NCBI GenBank assembly: GCA_025766275.1
Contig: JAFKAC010000001.1
Span: 2,170,001-2,234,000 of the forward strand
Direction of reading: 5' to 3'
DNA: 64,000 bases
Origin: Lactarius indigo
Taxonomy: Eukaryota; Basidiomycota; Agaricomycetes; Russulales; Russulaceae
Part shown: piece after piece, positions 10,936 to 23,774 of the stretch
Position numbering within the stretch: the first letter of the stretch is position 1
Layout of the letters: the number at the start of each line of letters is the position of its first letter
Notes under the pieces: generated by a model
Databases searched by the model: none
Told to the model about the DNA's origin: nothing
Seen by the model: the letters and a program-made list of their open reading frames with translations, nothing else
Program-made: the position numbers and the translations under genes

Positions 10936-12013
10936 TCACTGGGAACTCCCGCGCTTTCGGCTGGATTCGACAACCTTGCCTCTCTTCTTCTCATCCGATT
11001 CCCACACGAGACGTGAAACCGCCGAAAGTACCCGTGCGGCCAGCCGAGACGCGACCCATTGGGAAAGCAGTCCCCCCGGGACGAGGCCAACCAAGTCCTT
11101 CAGGTCCCAGACGTCCCTGTGGTGGATGATCCTCCCTTGTTCGTTGAAAGATAGTCGGGTGAAGACGTGGAGCTTTAGGTGAAGGGGGCTGGGGAAGGGG
11201 AGGCCGAGGCCGGGGACGGTGAGCGTCGGTAGAGACGGACCGCTGAGACCAGAAATAGACAGATGCAGCGAGCGGGTGGATGAATTACGCTGTGCCTCTG
11301 CCGTGAGAGCATATGGTTGAGCGGCGTTCATGTGGCCGAAAAAGCGCTCGGAGTGAAGCCCGGGAAAGAGAAGTATATTGAGTGTGTGCTCCACAATGCA
11401 TCGCCTATGCCCATCTGACAAGGGCATGATGATGTGAGCCCCAGCCAACTCATCGAGAAAACCATAGATAGGAGAGATAAATCGAGCGCCGGGGCCTGTC
11501 AAACGCTGACTCACCGAAACTTTCGTTCTCGCACACATCATCAACCTCTGTCCACATCCGGGAAATCTGAAACCACGATTCTCGTTCCGCCGGGCTGTGA
11601 GCCCAGCCACAGAGGCTGCGCAATAGCGTTGTAGGCTTTGGAGCGTCTAATTCAGATAACTGTTGAGAAAGAGAGTGGACGTCCCCAATGGCATCGCGAG
11701 ACGTCGCAGTGATGATTGGATTCTCGTAACTGGGGAGAACGTCAAGATGGTGTGAACATGAACGTAATGGGGATATGGGGCTTACACTGGCGGGATCGTA
11801 TTAATAACCGAATACAAGTACATCAGAAGTAATGACTCTACCTGCATCTGCCTCGTAGAATCGGCTGAGTGTATCCCAGGACACAGGATCCGCCTGGCTA
11901 TACACAAGGTTGCAAACTTCTATCGCTGCTGTATGGCGTGAGACGAGGGAAGCATCTGATCTGGTGAGCTGACGACGATACTCTGTAGAAGGAAAGACGA
12001 TAGTGGATGCCAT
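10936..12013 (-). CDS. SnoaL/NTF2-like domain protein
   Basis: This encodes an alpha+beta NTF2/SnoaL-like protein of a fungal family of unknown function. Exon 1 (12013-11842) gives MASTIVFPSTEYRRQL through FYEADA. The next large exon starts at 11729 and reads YENPIITATSRDAIGDVHSL through DDVCENESF. A GTGAGT donor follows, and the next exon restores ESF-DGHRRCIVEHTLNILLFPG. The last part carries LSFNEQGRIIHHRDVWDLKD, a typical SnoaL-like strand pair, then LVPGGLLSQWVASRLAARVL and a basic tail. Exons 1 and 2 do not join in frame through one GT-AG intron. Two adjacent introns of 55 and 56 bases around a single T at 11786 restore AVYENP. The gene diverges from the Dsc2-like gene. Confidence 0.8.
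11786..11786 (-). other. predicted 1-nucleotide micro-exon
   Basis: On the minus strand a 55-base intron (11841-11787, donor GTAGAG, acceptor GCCAG) is followed by one T. A 56-base intron then begins directly (11785-11730, donor GTAAGC, acceptor CCCAG). Both contain branch-like sequences (TTAATAC and TTGACG). Including the T joins GCA-G to TTACGAG as A-V-Y-E-N-P. A single 112-base intron would be out of frame. The alternative is a local base error. Confidence 0.5.
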
Positions 12014-12207
12014 GGGCGTAAAGCGTTATCGCAAACTGTAGTGAATAGATTGAAGCTGGAGATGGATAGCAGGGGGTGGTTGGCAATGCAATGTGGCACT
12101 GTGCCTTTACCCGTCTTGTCCTATCTCGTCGTCTTGGCTCCACCCTCTTGTCACGTGTCATACATCGTGCTCACCACCAGTTACGGTCAACTATCGTAGA
12201 CTTGCCC
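12014..12207. promoter_or_regulatory. divergent promoter region SnoaL-like / Dsc2-like
   Basis: Only 194 bases lie between the two opposed start codons. No coding sequence is seen. Both promoters must lie here or extend into the flanking genes. Confidence 0.5.
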
Positions 12208-13555
12208 ATGTCTTTCCAACATGCACCCGTAACAAAAGGTCCCCTTTATATCCAAGTTTATGGAACACACCCAGTCTAATCGGTCGGTACTCTCGTAGGA
12301 GTTATGATGGCCCTCGCCGTCTCATCCATCACCGTTGCAATATTCGACGCGAAGCAATCTTTTCACTTGCAAGTACGCACCTTGAACAGTTTCGTCGCGA
12401 TTTTTGAGCATCAACAGGTGGTCTTAGCTTGTCCCACACATATCGAGGGATCACCAGGTAACGGCGACTCTCGTTCACCGGGCACTCCAAGCTCCTCACA
12501 CATTCTTGTCTAGTATTGGCGGTTCTTCGGCCACCATGTTGCGTTCTCCAATTCGAGCGAGCTCTTTCTCTGGGAGCTCATTCTATACAACATTGGCGTG
12601 AGCATTGAACGACATTTTGGATGCGTGAAATACGCCGTAAGGTTTTTGGGCTCATTATAGGTTTTCCAGTCCTCATGTAATATTTCAGTCCTTCCTCGTG
12701 GTATCCATACCGTTGGTCACCGCACTCGAGCTTCTATCGCTTCTCGCGCTCCATCGGTTTGGCCCTAGCTTCAATGTCATACCTTCTGGTCCAGTGGGCC
12801 TAGCCTTCGGTTTACTATACCAATATTCTATTCTCGTGCCTGCCACATATCATTTTCGTGTTTTCGGAGTCACGCTTTCGAACAAGATATTTATTTACAC
12901 ACTCGCATTGCTGGTAAGCAACATCCTTGAACCCTAGGGGTGAACCACGTTCTAATTTTTATGTCCGCATGCCTCGTTTTCTAGCTTGCGTTTAGCCAGC
13001 CGTGGTCCACCACGCTCGTCGCATTTCTTGGATTTTCCACCGGAGCTCTATACCGCTCTGATATCGCTAATTTGAAGAGTTATCGACTGCCCCCTTGGTT
13101 CGTCCGACTGTCCTCCCGCTATTTGCTCTCGCTTGTTGGGGAGACCCGGGCCGTCCGCCGTACCAACCGTGCTTTACCCGTTACTGACCTTCCCGAGACG
13201 GCACCTCGATTGGAGGACGAGGTAGTTACGACTGCGCACGCCCCACGCGGGGAGGGTGCCGCTCGCTTAGCCACCGGTTCAAGAGATGCCGCCGAACAGC
13301 CTGGGCCATCAGTCATGCGGGAGTGGGTCAACGAGCTTACCGGGAGGGTAGACCGTGCCTCTACAGGCATCCGCGTTCCGACCGAAGATGAGATATCACA
13401 ACTCATGGGTATTTTCCCGGACCTGCAGAGGGACGTGATCGTTGCTGCTCTCCAGCGCAGGTGGGTCCGTCTCCGTATCCGGGGTTTCGTGGCATAACGA
13501 TCGGTGCAGTCCGAACATAGAAGGCGCAGCAGAGACACTACTCAGTGCCTCGTAA
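12208..13555 (+). CDS. rhomboid-like membrane protein with C-terminal UBA (Dsc2/UBAC2 type)
   Basis: The product resembles Dsc2 and UBAC2. These are catalytically inactive rhomboid-like proteins of the Golgi/ER that recruit ubiquitin-linked membrane substrates, in fungi within the Dsc E3 ligase. MSFQHAPVTKG at 12208 is spliced to GVMMALAVSSITVAIFDAKQ. Further exons give YWRFFGHHVAFSNSSELFLW, ELILYNIGVSIERHFGCVKY, SFLVVSIPLVTALELLSLLA, GLLYQYSILVPATYHFRVFG and LAFSQPWSTTLVAFLGFSTG, making several membrane spans. A polar linker leads to a UBA domain (EDEISQLMGIFPDLQRDVIV). The last intron (13461-13509) joins ALQR to SPNIEGAAETLLSAS, which completes the UBA. No rhomboid Ser/His dyad is evident. 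The exact third-intron borders are less sure. Confidence 0.85.
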
Positions 13556-13721
13556 ACTTGATCAGCGCGGAACATACCCTCGGAAATACGCTGTCACCGG
13601 AGGTGTTCATCTCCCCTGGATATACAAACACGTCATTCTCTTCCTTGCGATTACATTTTTTGTAGTCACGTCCAACATCACTAGGTTGTACACACTACAA
13701 GAGGAACATGTACATGTTTTT

Positions 13722-15780
13722 TCAGGGCTCTGCCTCTTCCTCAGAGGCCGCGCCTTCTTCTTCGTCACCCACGAATGCAGAGAAAGGAACGGCATACAAT
13801 CGGATGACCGGCTGCGGATGGAAATGAACCATGAGCAGGGTAATGAGGCCAATTGCTAGCAGGCACGAGAAGTGCGCCAACACCGCGACTGAGGAAGCGA
13901 AGAGGGCACATACCTTGTTGGGATCCTTTACCAGGACATATTTGCCTTCGGGCATCTTCAAGCACAAGTCGGCGACAGTCCTAACTATACCCCAACCGTT
14001 CGCCAAGGAGACATTGAGCTGAGCGGCGAAATCCAACGACCGCATTGAGGCGGTGCTCAGAATAACATGTCGAGTGTTGTCACGGGGATTTGCCCTTGAG
14101 ACGTAGCTGATCAAAAAAAAAGTGTGAACGGTGTCCAATGCGAGTCAAAAAAATCTCGACCTTACCCAATTTTCATCTGTTCCGCGCCAGCTAAGACGCT
14201 CTGGACGGACCATTTCGCGAGCTTGCAGCTGTTATTTTTCATCTCAGTTGCAACGACCGCACCACGCTGAGAGTCTAGTTTTGAACGCCAATCCGGCGCA
14301 CCCCCAGCTCCAGGTGCACGGGGATCGAACTCGTTCAGCGCGCGGACGGTGATCAGGCCCTGCCCTTGCTGCGGGTTCCCTTGACCGGGCAGATAAGCAT
14401 CGACCTCAGTCCGCACGCAGATTTTGATGTCTTCGTCTTCTGTGATGCCGAGGTCGAATACGCGGTACCTATATCCACATGAGGCAAGAGGTTCCGTCTC
14501 ATCCGGACCATAAAATGGATTGGGCTTCTCGAAGTCTATCGCGGGTGGAGGGGATGCCTCGATGACGGACTGGAACCCGAAGTTTTGGTTGATATAAGTC
14601 GCCTCTAGAGAGAGTGACGTCGCGGTGTTGATGGAAGACGGTTCGGGGGCTCTCTCGTTTGGATTGCTGGGATTCGGAGCGGTAGGATCTTGGGGTGGAT
14701 CTGCCGCGTTTTCATTGACAGTGACTGTGTCAAAGGGGCCACCATCTCTCTTGTCAAAGAACACCTTATCGCCCTCGCGGACAATGACAATATCCCAGGG
14801 GTAGACGGACCGCGGGGCACACATGAGGACACTTAGAATCACATCCGTCGCGTATATCGCCGCAGTGCCTTTGGAAGCAAGCTGATAAAGTAAGTTCAAT
14901 ATGGGGATGCTTGACAAATGGGGCAGGACACCGATACCTGCTGTATGATAGGGTCATCTGACGTGGTTGTGTTGTACTTGATTCGATCAACAGGCTGAAG
15001 GGGACGTTCTGTCTTGGTGGTGATACGATCGTAAGCCTTGTTGTATGGGTAGAGGCGACCGTATGACTCGCTAATGGTGGATCAGTTTTGCTAAAAGGCA
15101 TTGAAGAAGAGAAGTACACTTCTTCAGGCTCATCGACTTCGAGCCTCAACTTGGCGAGACGATGGAACTCGATCTCCTCCAGCATCTGCCAACTAGGATC
15201 AATGGCCACTGAGGACTCACGCGTGCGATTGTTCTTGGGACGAGATTGGCATAGTATTCGCAGAGATATCTCGACAACTACTTACTTTGTCCCAGTCACG
15301 CCATCCTCTCCTCCCGCCGCGCTGCCCAGCACCACGGTTATTCGTAAAGCCCCCACGGCCACCTCTCTGAGAACCTCGCGCATTGTAGGAGGTAGTACCG
15401 CGGCTGGTCCCCCTTCCTCTCCCAAACGCACCACCTCGACGGGGTGCGCCAGTCTTGTTGTCCACAAGAGAGAAGCTCGATTCATCCTCGACCTGGAAAG
15501 CAAATGCGCTCGGAAGGCCACTCCCAAAGGCCTGCACGGCATCCCTGCGACCGCGAGCGCCGGTTCTGGGATTGACAGCAGCACCAGATACGGTCTGTCG
15601 ATTATCTCCAGAGATATCGTTCCAGTCGGCGAATCGACCGAGTTTATCTGACTTTGAGTAAGGAGCGTACGGGATATCCTTGAACTTGAAGGTCTCGGGG
15701 AGATTGGAGGACGACGGTCCCCAGCTACCGTCTGGATTATCGTGAATCGGCGGTAGTGAGAATGAAGCCATTTCAGACAA
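13722..15780 (-). CDS. eukaryotic translation initiation factor 3 subunit D
   Basis: eIF3d is a subunit of the eIF3 complex that binds the 40S ribosome and, in studied eukaryotes, can contact the mRNA cap. The N-terminus [19 protein letters not shown] is diagnostic. A Met three codons upstream (15780) is also possible. An RG/GR-rich RNA-binding stretch follows ([20 protein letters not shown]), then [60 protein letters not shown] and the core domain ([20 protein letters not shown]). The C-terminal part reads [20 protein letters not shown] and [19 protein letters not shown], with an acidic tail [13 protein letters not shown]. All introns restore frame cleanly. The gene is divergent from IST3, with 77 bases between starts. 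Confidence 0.96.
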
Positions 15781-15857
15781 GTGAGAAAATAAAAATAAAT
15801 TGGAAATAAAGAACTATCGCGAGTGTGGCGTGTGAAAACTAAGCTAGGACACCAACG
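15781..15857. promoter_or_regulatory. 77-base divergent promoter eIF3d / IST3
   Basis: Only 77 bases separate the start codons of a translation-factor gene and a splicing-factor gene. Such close spacing implies overlapping core promoters or very short leaders. No distinct element can be assigned. Confidence 0.5.
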
Positions 15858-16728
15858 ATGAAGTACGTCCAGTTGGCTCAATCCAGCTCAAGCACATTTG
15901 CCCACTCGTCTGCTGCAGCGTCGTGCGCGAAATCAACAGAATCAACGAACAGGAGCTCGGGTTTGGCGCAGGTGGTGCCTCTTGGCATGACGAATATAAA
16001 GGTGCGTGACGCCTTGCCATGCGCTAGTTTCGCAGCTAAAGCATCATTCACGACACATCAGATTCAGGCCTATATATTATTGGCGGGCTTCATTACGACC
16101 TAACTGAAGGGGATGTTATCACAATATTCTCACAGTAAGCCCATCAAGTTCTCTGTGTTACACGTTTTCCTATAGGTGTCGCAGATATGGCGAAGTCGTC
16201 GACGTCGATCTTCCTCGTAACAAGGAGACGGGAAAAACCAGGGGTTTTGGCTTCCTCATGTACGAAGACCAGCGATCTACCGTTCTTGCGGTCGATAACC
16301 TCAACGGCGCAACAGTATTAGAAAGGACACTACGTGTTGACCACGTCAAGAAGTACCGACAACCAAGAACGAAGGGTGAGGATGGTGAATGGAAGGAAGC
16401 TGAAGGACAAAGTCTCAATGCCATGCCCAAAATGATTGGTGGGCGTTCACAAGCCAATCCGTCCCCCTTCTAAATCCACTGATACATTGCTTCAGAAGAC
16501 CCAGGTTCCGAATCTTCGGGAACATCAGAACCTGACATTGACCCCGACGACCCTATGCGGGATTATTTACTACAAAAATGGCGAGAAGAACGAGCTGGGA
16601 AGAAGGCCAAGAAGACCAAGTCGAAGGGCAAGCACAAGAATGAGACCCCAGAAGAGAGACGGGCTCGAAAGGTAGCGCAAAAGGGAGAAGAAGGCGAGGC
16701 GCGAAGGTCACAAAGTCCGAAGGTTTGA
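15858..16728 (+). CDS. IST3: U2 snRNP / RES-complex RRM protein Ist3 (RBMX2-like)
   Basis: Ist3/Snu17 (human RBMX2) is an RNA-recognition-motif protein of the RES complex in the activated spliceosome. The first coding exon is only five bases (ATGAA, 15858-15862). A 56-base intron joins it to give MNVVREINRINEQELGFGAG, then ASWHDEYK, a family hallmark. The RRM reads YIIGGLHYDLTEGDVITIFS, QYGEVVDVDLPRNKETGKTR, GFGFLMYEDQRSTVLAVDNL and LRVDHVKKYRQP, with RNP2 and RNP1 both present. The C-terminal part is acidic then Lys-rich. The direct frame stops at 16728. A conserved-looking end (GVEALLRSLDNPRKH, stop at 16778) lies two frame shifts away, so one or two extra bases near 16677 and 16722 are suspected. 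Confidence 0.92.
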
Positions 16729-17121
16729 AGGGTGTCGAAGCCTTGCTCAGGTCTCTGGACAATCCTAGGAAACACTAGTCTAGTCGCTAATATTTGTATT
16801 TATGAGACAGGAACAAATTGGACAATGGAATGCCCAATGGCCCGATGGAAAATAATAATAATTCACGGAGTATCACCAGAGTGTCCTCGTTTTGTTAGAG
16901 CGGTTGTGGTGAGGCAAAGGATGCTAAAGGGCTTGATAGACAGATGGGCGCCGATCTGTTGCGCTTGTCAGGGACGAATGGTTAGTAACACACCACGCTG
17001 CTGTTTAGTATAGTACACTATCGTCTCTTCCCGTCTGTCCTTACACGCGTTCCCTCTCGCATAGAACGGCTTTCATAGCCATCGCCAACTCGATTTTGTT
17101 CTAACCTAGAACAGGTCGCTC

Positions 17122-18908
17122 ATGTTTCTACACCACTTTCTCTTTCTAGCTGCAACATGCGTGTCAATAGCCCCTGTATTCGCGTCAAACAGGGTGCATC
17201 TTGTCCGCAGAGCTCATGGTGATGCTTTCAGGCGAGTACAGTGTGCGCTTCCGTGGTGGCATATCTAATACAGACGCACATTCCAGCCCAGCCTTGTCAA
17301 GTAGAGACGATAACGTGCAGTGTATCTCGCCAGACCCAGCCAACACCGTCACCGACCGCATGAACATTGCCCTCAACTCTTCTGGCCCGGGCTTTGTTTT
17401 ACAACTCTGTCCTAACTGCTCACTACATGATCCAGGCGCCGATTCTGTTCGCTGCGCCTAACCAAGAGATCAGCACCGTAGGCTATCCTACCGACAACAC
17501 TAGGGCAACTCTTGTTGTGAGCGGCCCAGTTGCGAATGGACAAGGTCACACAACTGCTATCGATGGTACTTGCCCAAATTGCAGTGGCATCAAGTTGCGC
17601 AACATCCAAGTAAGCACCTCCACATGTCGTTTCGGATTGTTGGTTTCCTCATCTGCATTTCAGATCAACGGGACACGTGCTGGCTGCATCTCCAACTGGT
17701 GGCGGGGCAAATATCGAGATGGGCGGCGCGAATTCGAACCAGCTGATTGAATATGTGCACTCATATGATCCGCGGAGTTGGTCCTGTCTGCACATCGCGG
17801 AAGGTGGTCTCCTCTGCAACAACGTCATAGTCCAGAACAATGACATTGGCCCATGTGGTTCGGATGTATATCAACAATGGGCCGATGGTATCAGCATCAG
17901 CTGTCGTTCCGCTATCGTTCGCAACAATTTAGTGAACGACCCGTCGGACGGCGGTATCGTTCTGTTTGGTTCGCCTGGCTCGCTTGTTGAGAACAACACT
18001 ATCTGGGTGACCAATGTGAGTCACACAACTATTGGATGGTCCCACCGCAGACTTACCGTCGCTCTAGAACACATTACTCGGTGGTATAAACATGGTTGAC
18101 GTGACACCCTGGGGTGGTGATTATTCTGGCACTGTCGTGCGGAACAATACAATCATTGGCGGCTTTGCCACAGACTCAGACTCTGCCACCCAGACTGACG
18201 GTGATAGTGTGGACGATGTCATAATCAAGTGGGTTATTTCCTTGCGAGAGTGTCACCACTTCTGACAGGCTTCGCAGGATTGGCATAGCGATCGGACCTC
18301 AGACGTGGTTTGTCGACTTCTTCGGCGCGAACGTCAGCTCTTCGGGTACCGTCCTGGACAACAGTCTCACCGGCGCGTTCGGATACGGTATTGCTATTAC
18401 CTCGGCTCGTAACTTCACCGTGCAAAACAACGTCCTTTTGGGAAATACCTCATTCGTTGGCTCCCGTGGGCCGAACTGTAGCGCTTCCGACCCTACGCCA
18501 GCGAGTGCCGCCTTTATCGTCGACTCGGTGAATGTAACTTCGTCCACCATCCAGTCCGATTTTCAATCCGTGCAGGACGCCAAAGGGTTGACCTGTGTCC
18601 AACCTCTGGACGGCAATTACTGGCCGTATGGTGGGAACCCATCTCAAGGAAACTTTACTCCGCCTCTACCTAGTACGCCGACGCCGACGCCATCCCAGTC
18701 GCAGTCAGCCGGGGCCCAGAGTTCTGGAGGACACAGCTCTACAGGTGGCAAAGTTGGTTTGGCAATCGGCATCATCATTGGCGTCATTGCTATTGTCACA
18801 GCAGTGATTTTCGTACGAAGAAGGGCGGTGAATCGCCAGCTTCTGGCCTCGGTCTCGAGGGCGAGGGCCAACGCAGGCTTCGTAAAAGCTGGAGAAGGGT
18901 TCTCGTAG
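17122..18908 (+). CDS. secreted, membrane-anchored right-handed beta-helix protein
   Basis: The Met at 17122 opens a hydrophobic signal peptide (MFLHHFLFLAATCVSIAPVF). After several short introns the body is a series of Asn-rich repeats typical of parallel beta-helices: QLIEYVHSYDPRSWSCLHIA, LLCNNVIVQNNDIGPCGSDV, AIVRNNLVNDPSDGGIVLFG, GSLVENNTIWVTN, GTVVRNNTIIGGFATDSDSA and SARNFTVQNNVLLGNTSFVG. Many N-x-S/T glycosylation sites and paired cysteines fit an extracellular location. A Ser/Thr/Pro stalk (PSTPTPTPSQSQSAGAQSSG) leads to one membrane span (VGLAIGIIIGVIAIVTAVIF), then a basic stop-transfer RRR and a short cytosolic tail. The fold suggests polysaccharide binding or cleavage (pectate-lyase-like), but I cannot place catalytic residues. 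The first intron borders near 17200-17300 are unsure. Confidence 0.85.
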
Positions 18909-19192
18909 CCAGGACTCGGACTGCGCCACTGACTCTGTTGCTCGTTTTATATATTACATTCGGATATCTGTTGATAGACTGTTAGAGTCACTTTGTCTTT
19001 GTCCATGTATTTCTGTCATCTGCCAGTCACGGTGTTCAATGACAATTTCCCTTTGGATGACGTAAGCTCATACTGTTCCGGCGCGCCGCATTTGTGTGGG
19101 ACTTGTCCCTGTTCCTCTTTAACAGGCGTCACGACCTAAACGAGGGATTCCGTCGACATTGTGCTCATCTTCCTTCATAGACTACAGCTCAA

Positions 19193-21906
<2,714 letters not shown>

Positions 21907-21910
21907 TAAA

Positions 21911-21942
21911 GTGCTTCCCGGGAGGCCCCGGGTTTTTTTTTT
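21911..21942 (+). other. GC hairpin followed by a T run after PAP1 stop
   Basis: Just after the PAP1 stop, a CCCGGG copy, a 4-base loop and a second CCCGGG form a strong 6-bp stem, followed by about ten T. It looks like a bacterial intrinsic terminator, but in this context it is more likely a 3' UTR structure or chance. Confidence 0.5.
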
Positions 21943-22305
21943 CATTAGAAGGACCTGCATCCCCGACGGCGGTCCATGTGTCGGTTGTCAAGTCTTGCTT
22001 CTGGTTCAGTATTGACTTGGATTTATTCAATTCCATCTCTAGGGGCTACATCTGACCCTTGCCAAGATTGTGGTCCAATCCAAAGACCCAACGGTACCGA
22101 TTCTCCTTGCTCTGGCTTGTACTTTCGCTGTTTTCTTGCAAGCTTTCGCACAACAGGGCGTAGAGTATCTACCATGTACTTTTCGTGTGACAAGTCATAC
22201 ATGTATTCCTATTCGTATGGATTTTATAAATAATATGACCATGATGATAATTCGCGCGTGGTACTGCCTGTCCGTGTATACATATAAGTCCGGGGCGGTG
22301 ACACC

Positions 22306-23666
22306 CTACAGAGCCTCCTTGCCATAATCGCCGGGTTCGCCGTATGTCGGAAGCTTGACACCGGCCGACCCGTCGTCGCGGTAAAATAGCTGTTCGCTGG
22401 GGCTACTCAAAATCCTTGGCCCGTCGCCATTAGGGACTCCCAAGATCACTTTTGGACCCAAAGCAGTGAAGTCCAAGGAATTTCCGACTTTGAAGGAGTC
22501 TGTGCTCCAGATGCGCTGATAAATGAACTGAGAGCATGGAAGCTCGCCCTCTGGTGAAGTCATCAGCCCCACCTGATCCGGCGCACGAAGCCAAAGGCGG
22601 ACGCGATGTGTAGCCCCTCGAGGAGTAGAGGTGACGGGGATAGTGCTGAAAAAGAATATTAGTTATGGGAGATATGAGAATCGGAATCATTAAAAATCAT
22701 ACTAAAGAACAAAGTTTAGGTGCTCTGGAGGACAGTCCAAGTTAACGATGAAATCACTGAATAACACACGACCGACTCCGCAGCCGTCGTATTCGAGACT
22801 CAGACTGTAAACTCCTCCGAGAACCTGTCGCCACCTGGTACAGGGTTTTGAGTTAAAAAAAAAAAAACAACGGGGAGGGGGGTGGGTAGATGCGTGCCTG
22901 ATGATGAAGTCCATGAGGGCTCTACCTACGACGATCTTGTAAAGAAGTGTATGGGAATTGACGCTGCGCAATCTTGCGAAGGTTGCGTCTTGGATAGAAT
23001 AAAAGTCCGGATCTCTGCCTATCCACAAGGCATCCTCGGAGAACAGTCGGTGATCGATATCACCGGCGCGGAGCCAAACCCGTAGCGAAAACAGACATCC
23101 CTGCGGAAGACATGACCTGGGAGGATAAGCGCTATCTCAATGTGTGAGCAGCAACCTGTAGCACAAAACCCACGCAAGCACTCACAAAACGACGAATTTA
23201 AGTTCTCGTGGATCAACACTCAGACTAAGGGTTGCAGGTTCGGAGATCGGTCGCTCAAATACACCGGTCTTTAATGAGAGATAGAAGGTGTGTTCGCGCG
23301 AGAGCTCGCGTATGGGTTCAATCCTGTAGTAAAGTGACGGGTTAGGAGAGACATGCACTCAGACGTATCATGAACAAATCAGAGTCGAACGGACGTGATG
23401 ATTAACCGAAGATCTACACCCCCGATATCCAGAGTGTATGTGTGGATGACTTTGTGTACGTCTGGAGAGGGGAGACTGAAAGGTATAAGGCTTGCGAAGA
23501 TGGTTCAGGATTGTAGTCAGGATTACCTGTCCACGGAACGAGATAGGCCACGATTAGGCAGTGTGGGCAGCCTTCTGTTCATCGTTCTGGGAACAGCAAC
23601 AAGGGATGCGTCAGTTGTTTGGAAAGAACAGATTGATAGATAGTACAAGTTGGCGTTAGGTTCCAT
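22306..23666 (-). CDS. unrecognised multi-exon protein
   Basis: The likely start is MEPNANLYYLSICSFQTTDA at 23666. A first intron with a GTAATC donor joins RSVD to SLPSPDVHKVIHTYTLDIGG. Later exons read IEPIRELSREHTFYLSLKTG, FGSAPVISITDCSPRMPCGM, IGRDPDFYSIQDATFARLRS, WRQVLGGVYSLSLEYDGCGV and GRVLFSDFIVNLDCPPEHLN. The final exon reads GATHRVRLWLRAPDQVG through IYQRIWSTDSFKVGNSLDFT, and the protein ends in GDYGKEAL. The alternating polar/hydrophobic pattern suggests a mostly beta-sheet soluble protein. There is no signal peptide, span or catalytic motif. I do not recognise the family. It is divergent from GatB, with 108 bases between starts. Confidence 0.65.
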
Positions 23667-23774
23667 CGAGTTACTTGGAGGTCCATGGGGGGTATATGCA
23701 CTGGTGGGTATTCGGACCATGAAGGACTGAGCGGGGACAGGTCTGATGGCGGCGCTGCTCTAGCCAAGACCGTC
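23667..23774. promoter_or_regulatory. divergent promoter region, unknown gene / GatB
   Basis: About 108 bases separate the two start codons. An upstream in-frame Met for GatB at 23685 would shorten this further. No binding site could be assigned. Confidence 0.4.

Noticed and set aside
10680..11090. Second minus-strand frame overlapping the SnoaL-like gene
   Set aside because: It is a shadow frame of the well-supported last exon of that gene.
21976..22327. Two overlapping + strand frames after PAP1
   Set aside because: No motif, and they overlap each other in different frames. They are more likely 3' UTR of PAP1.
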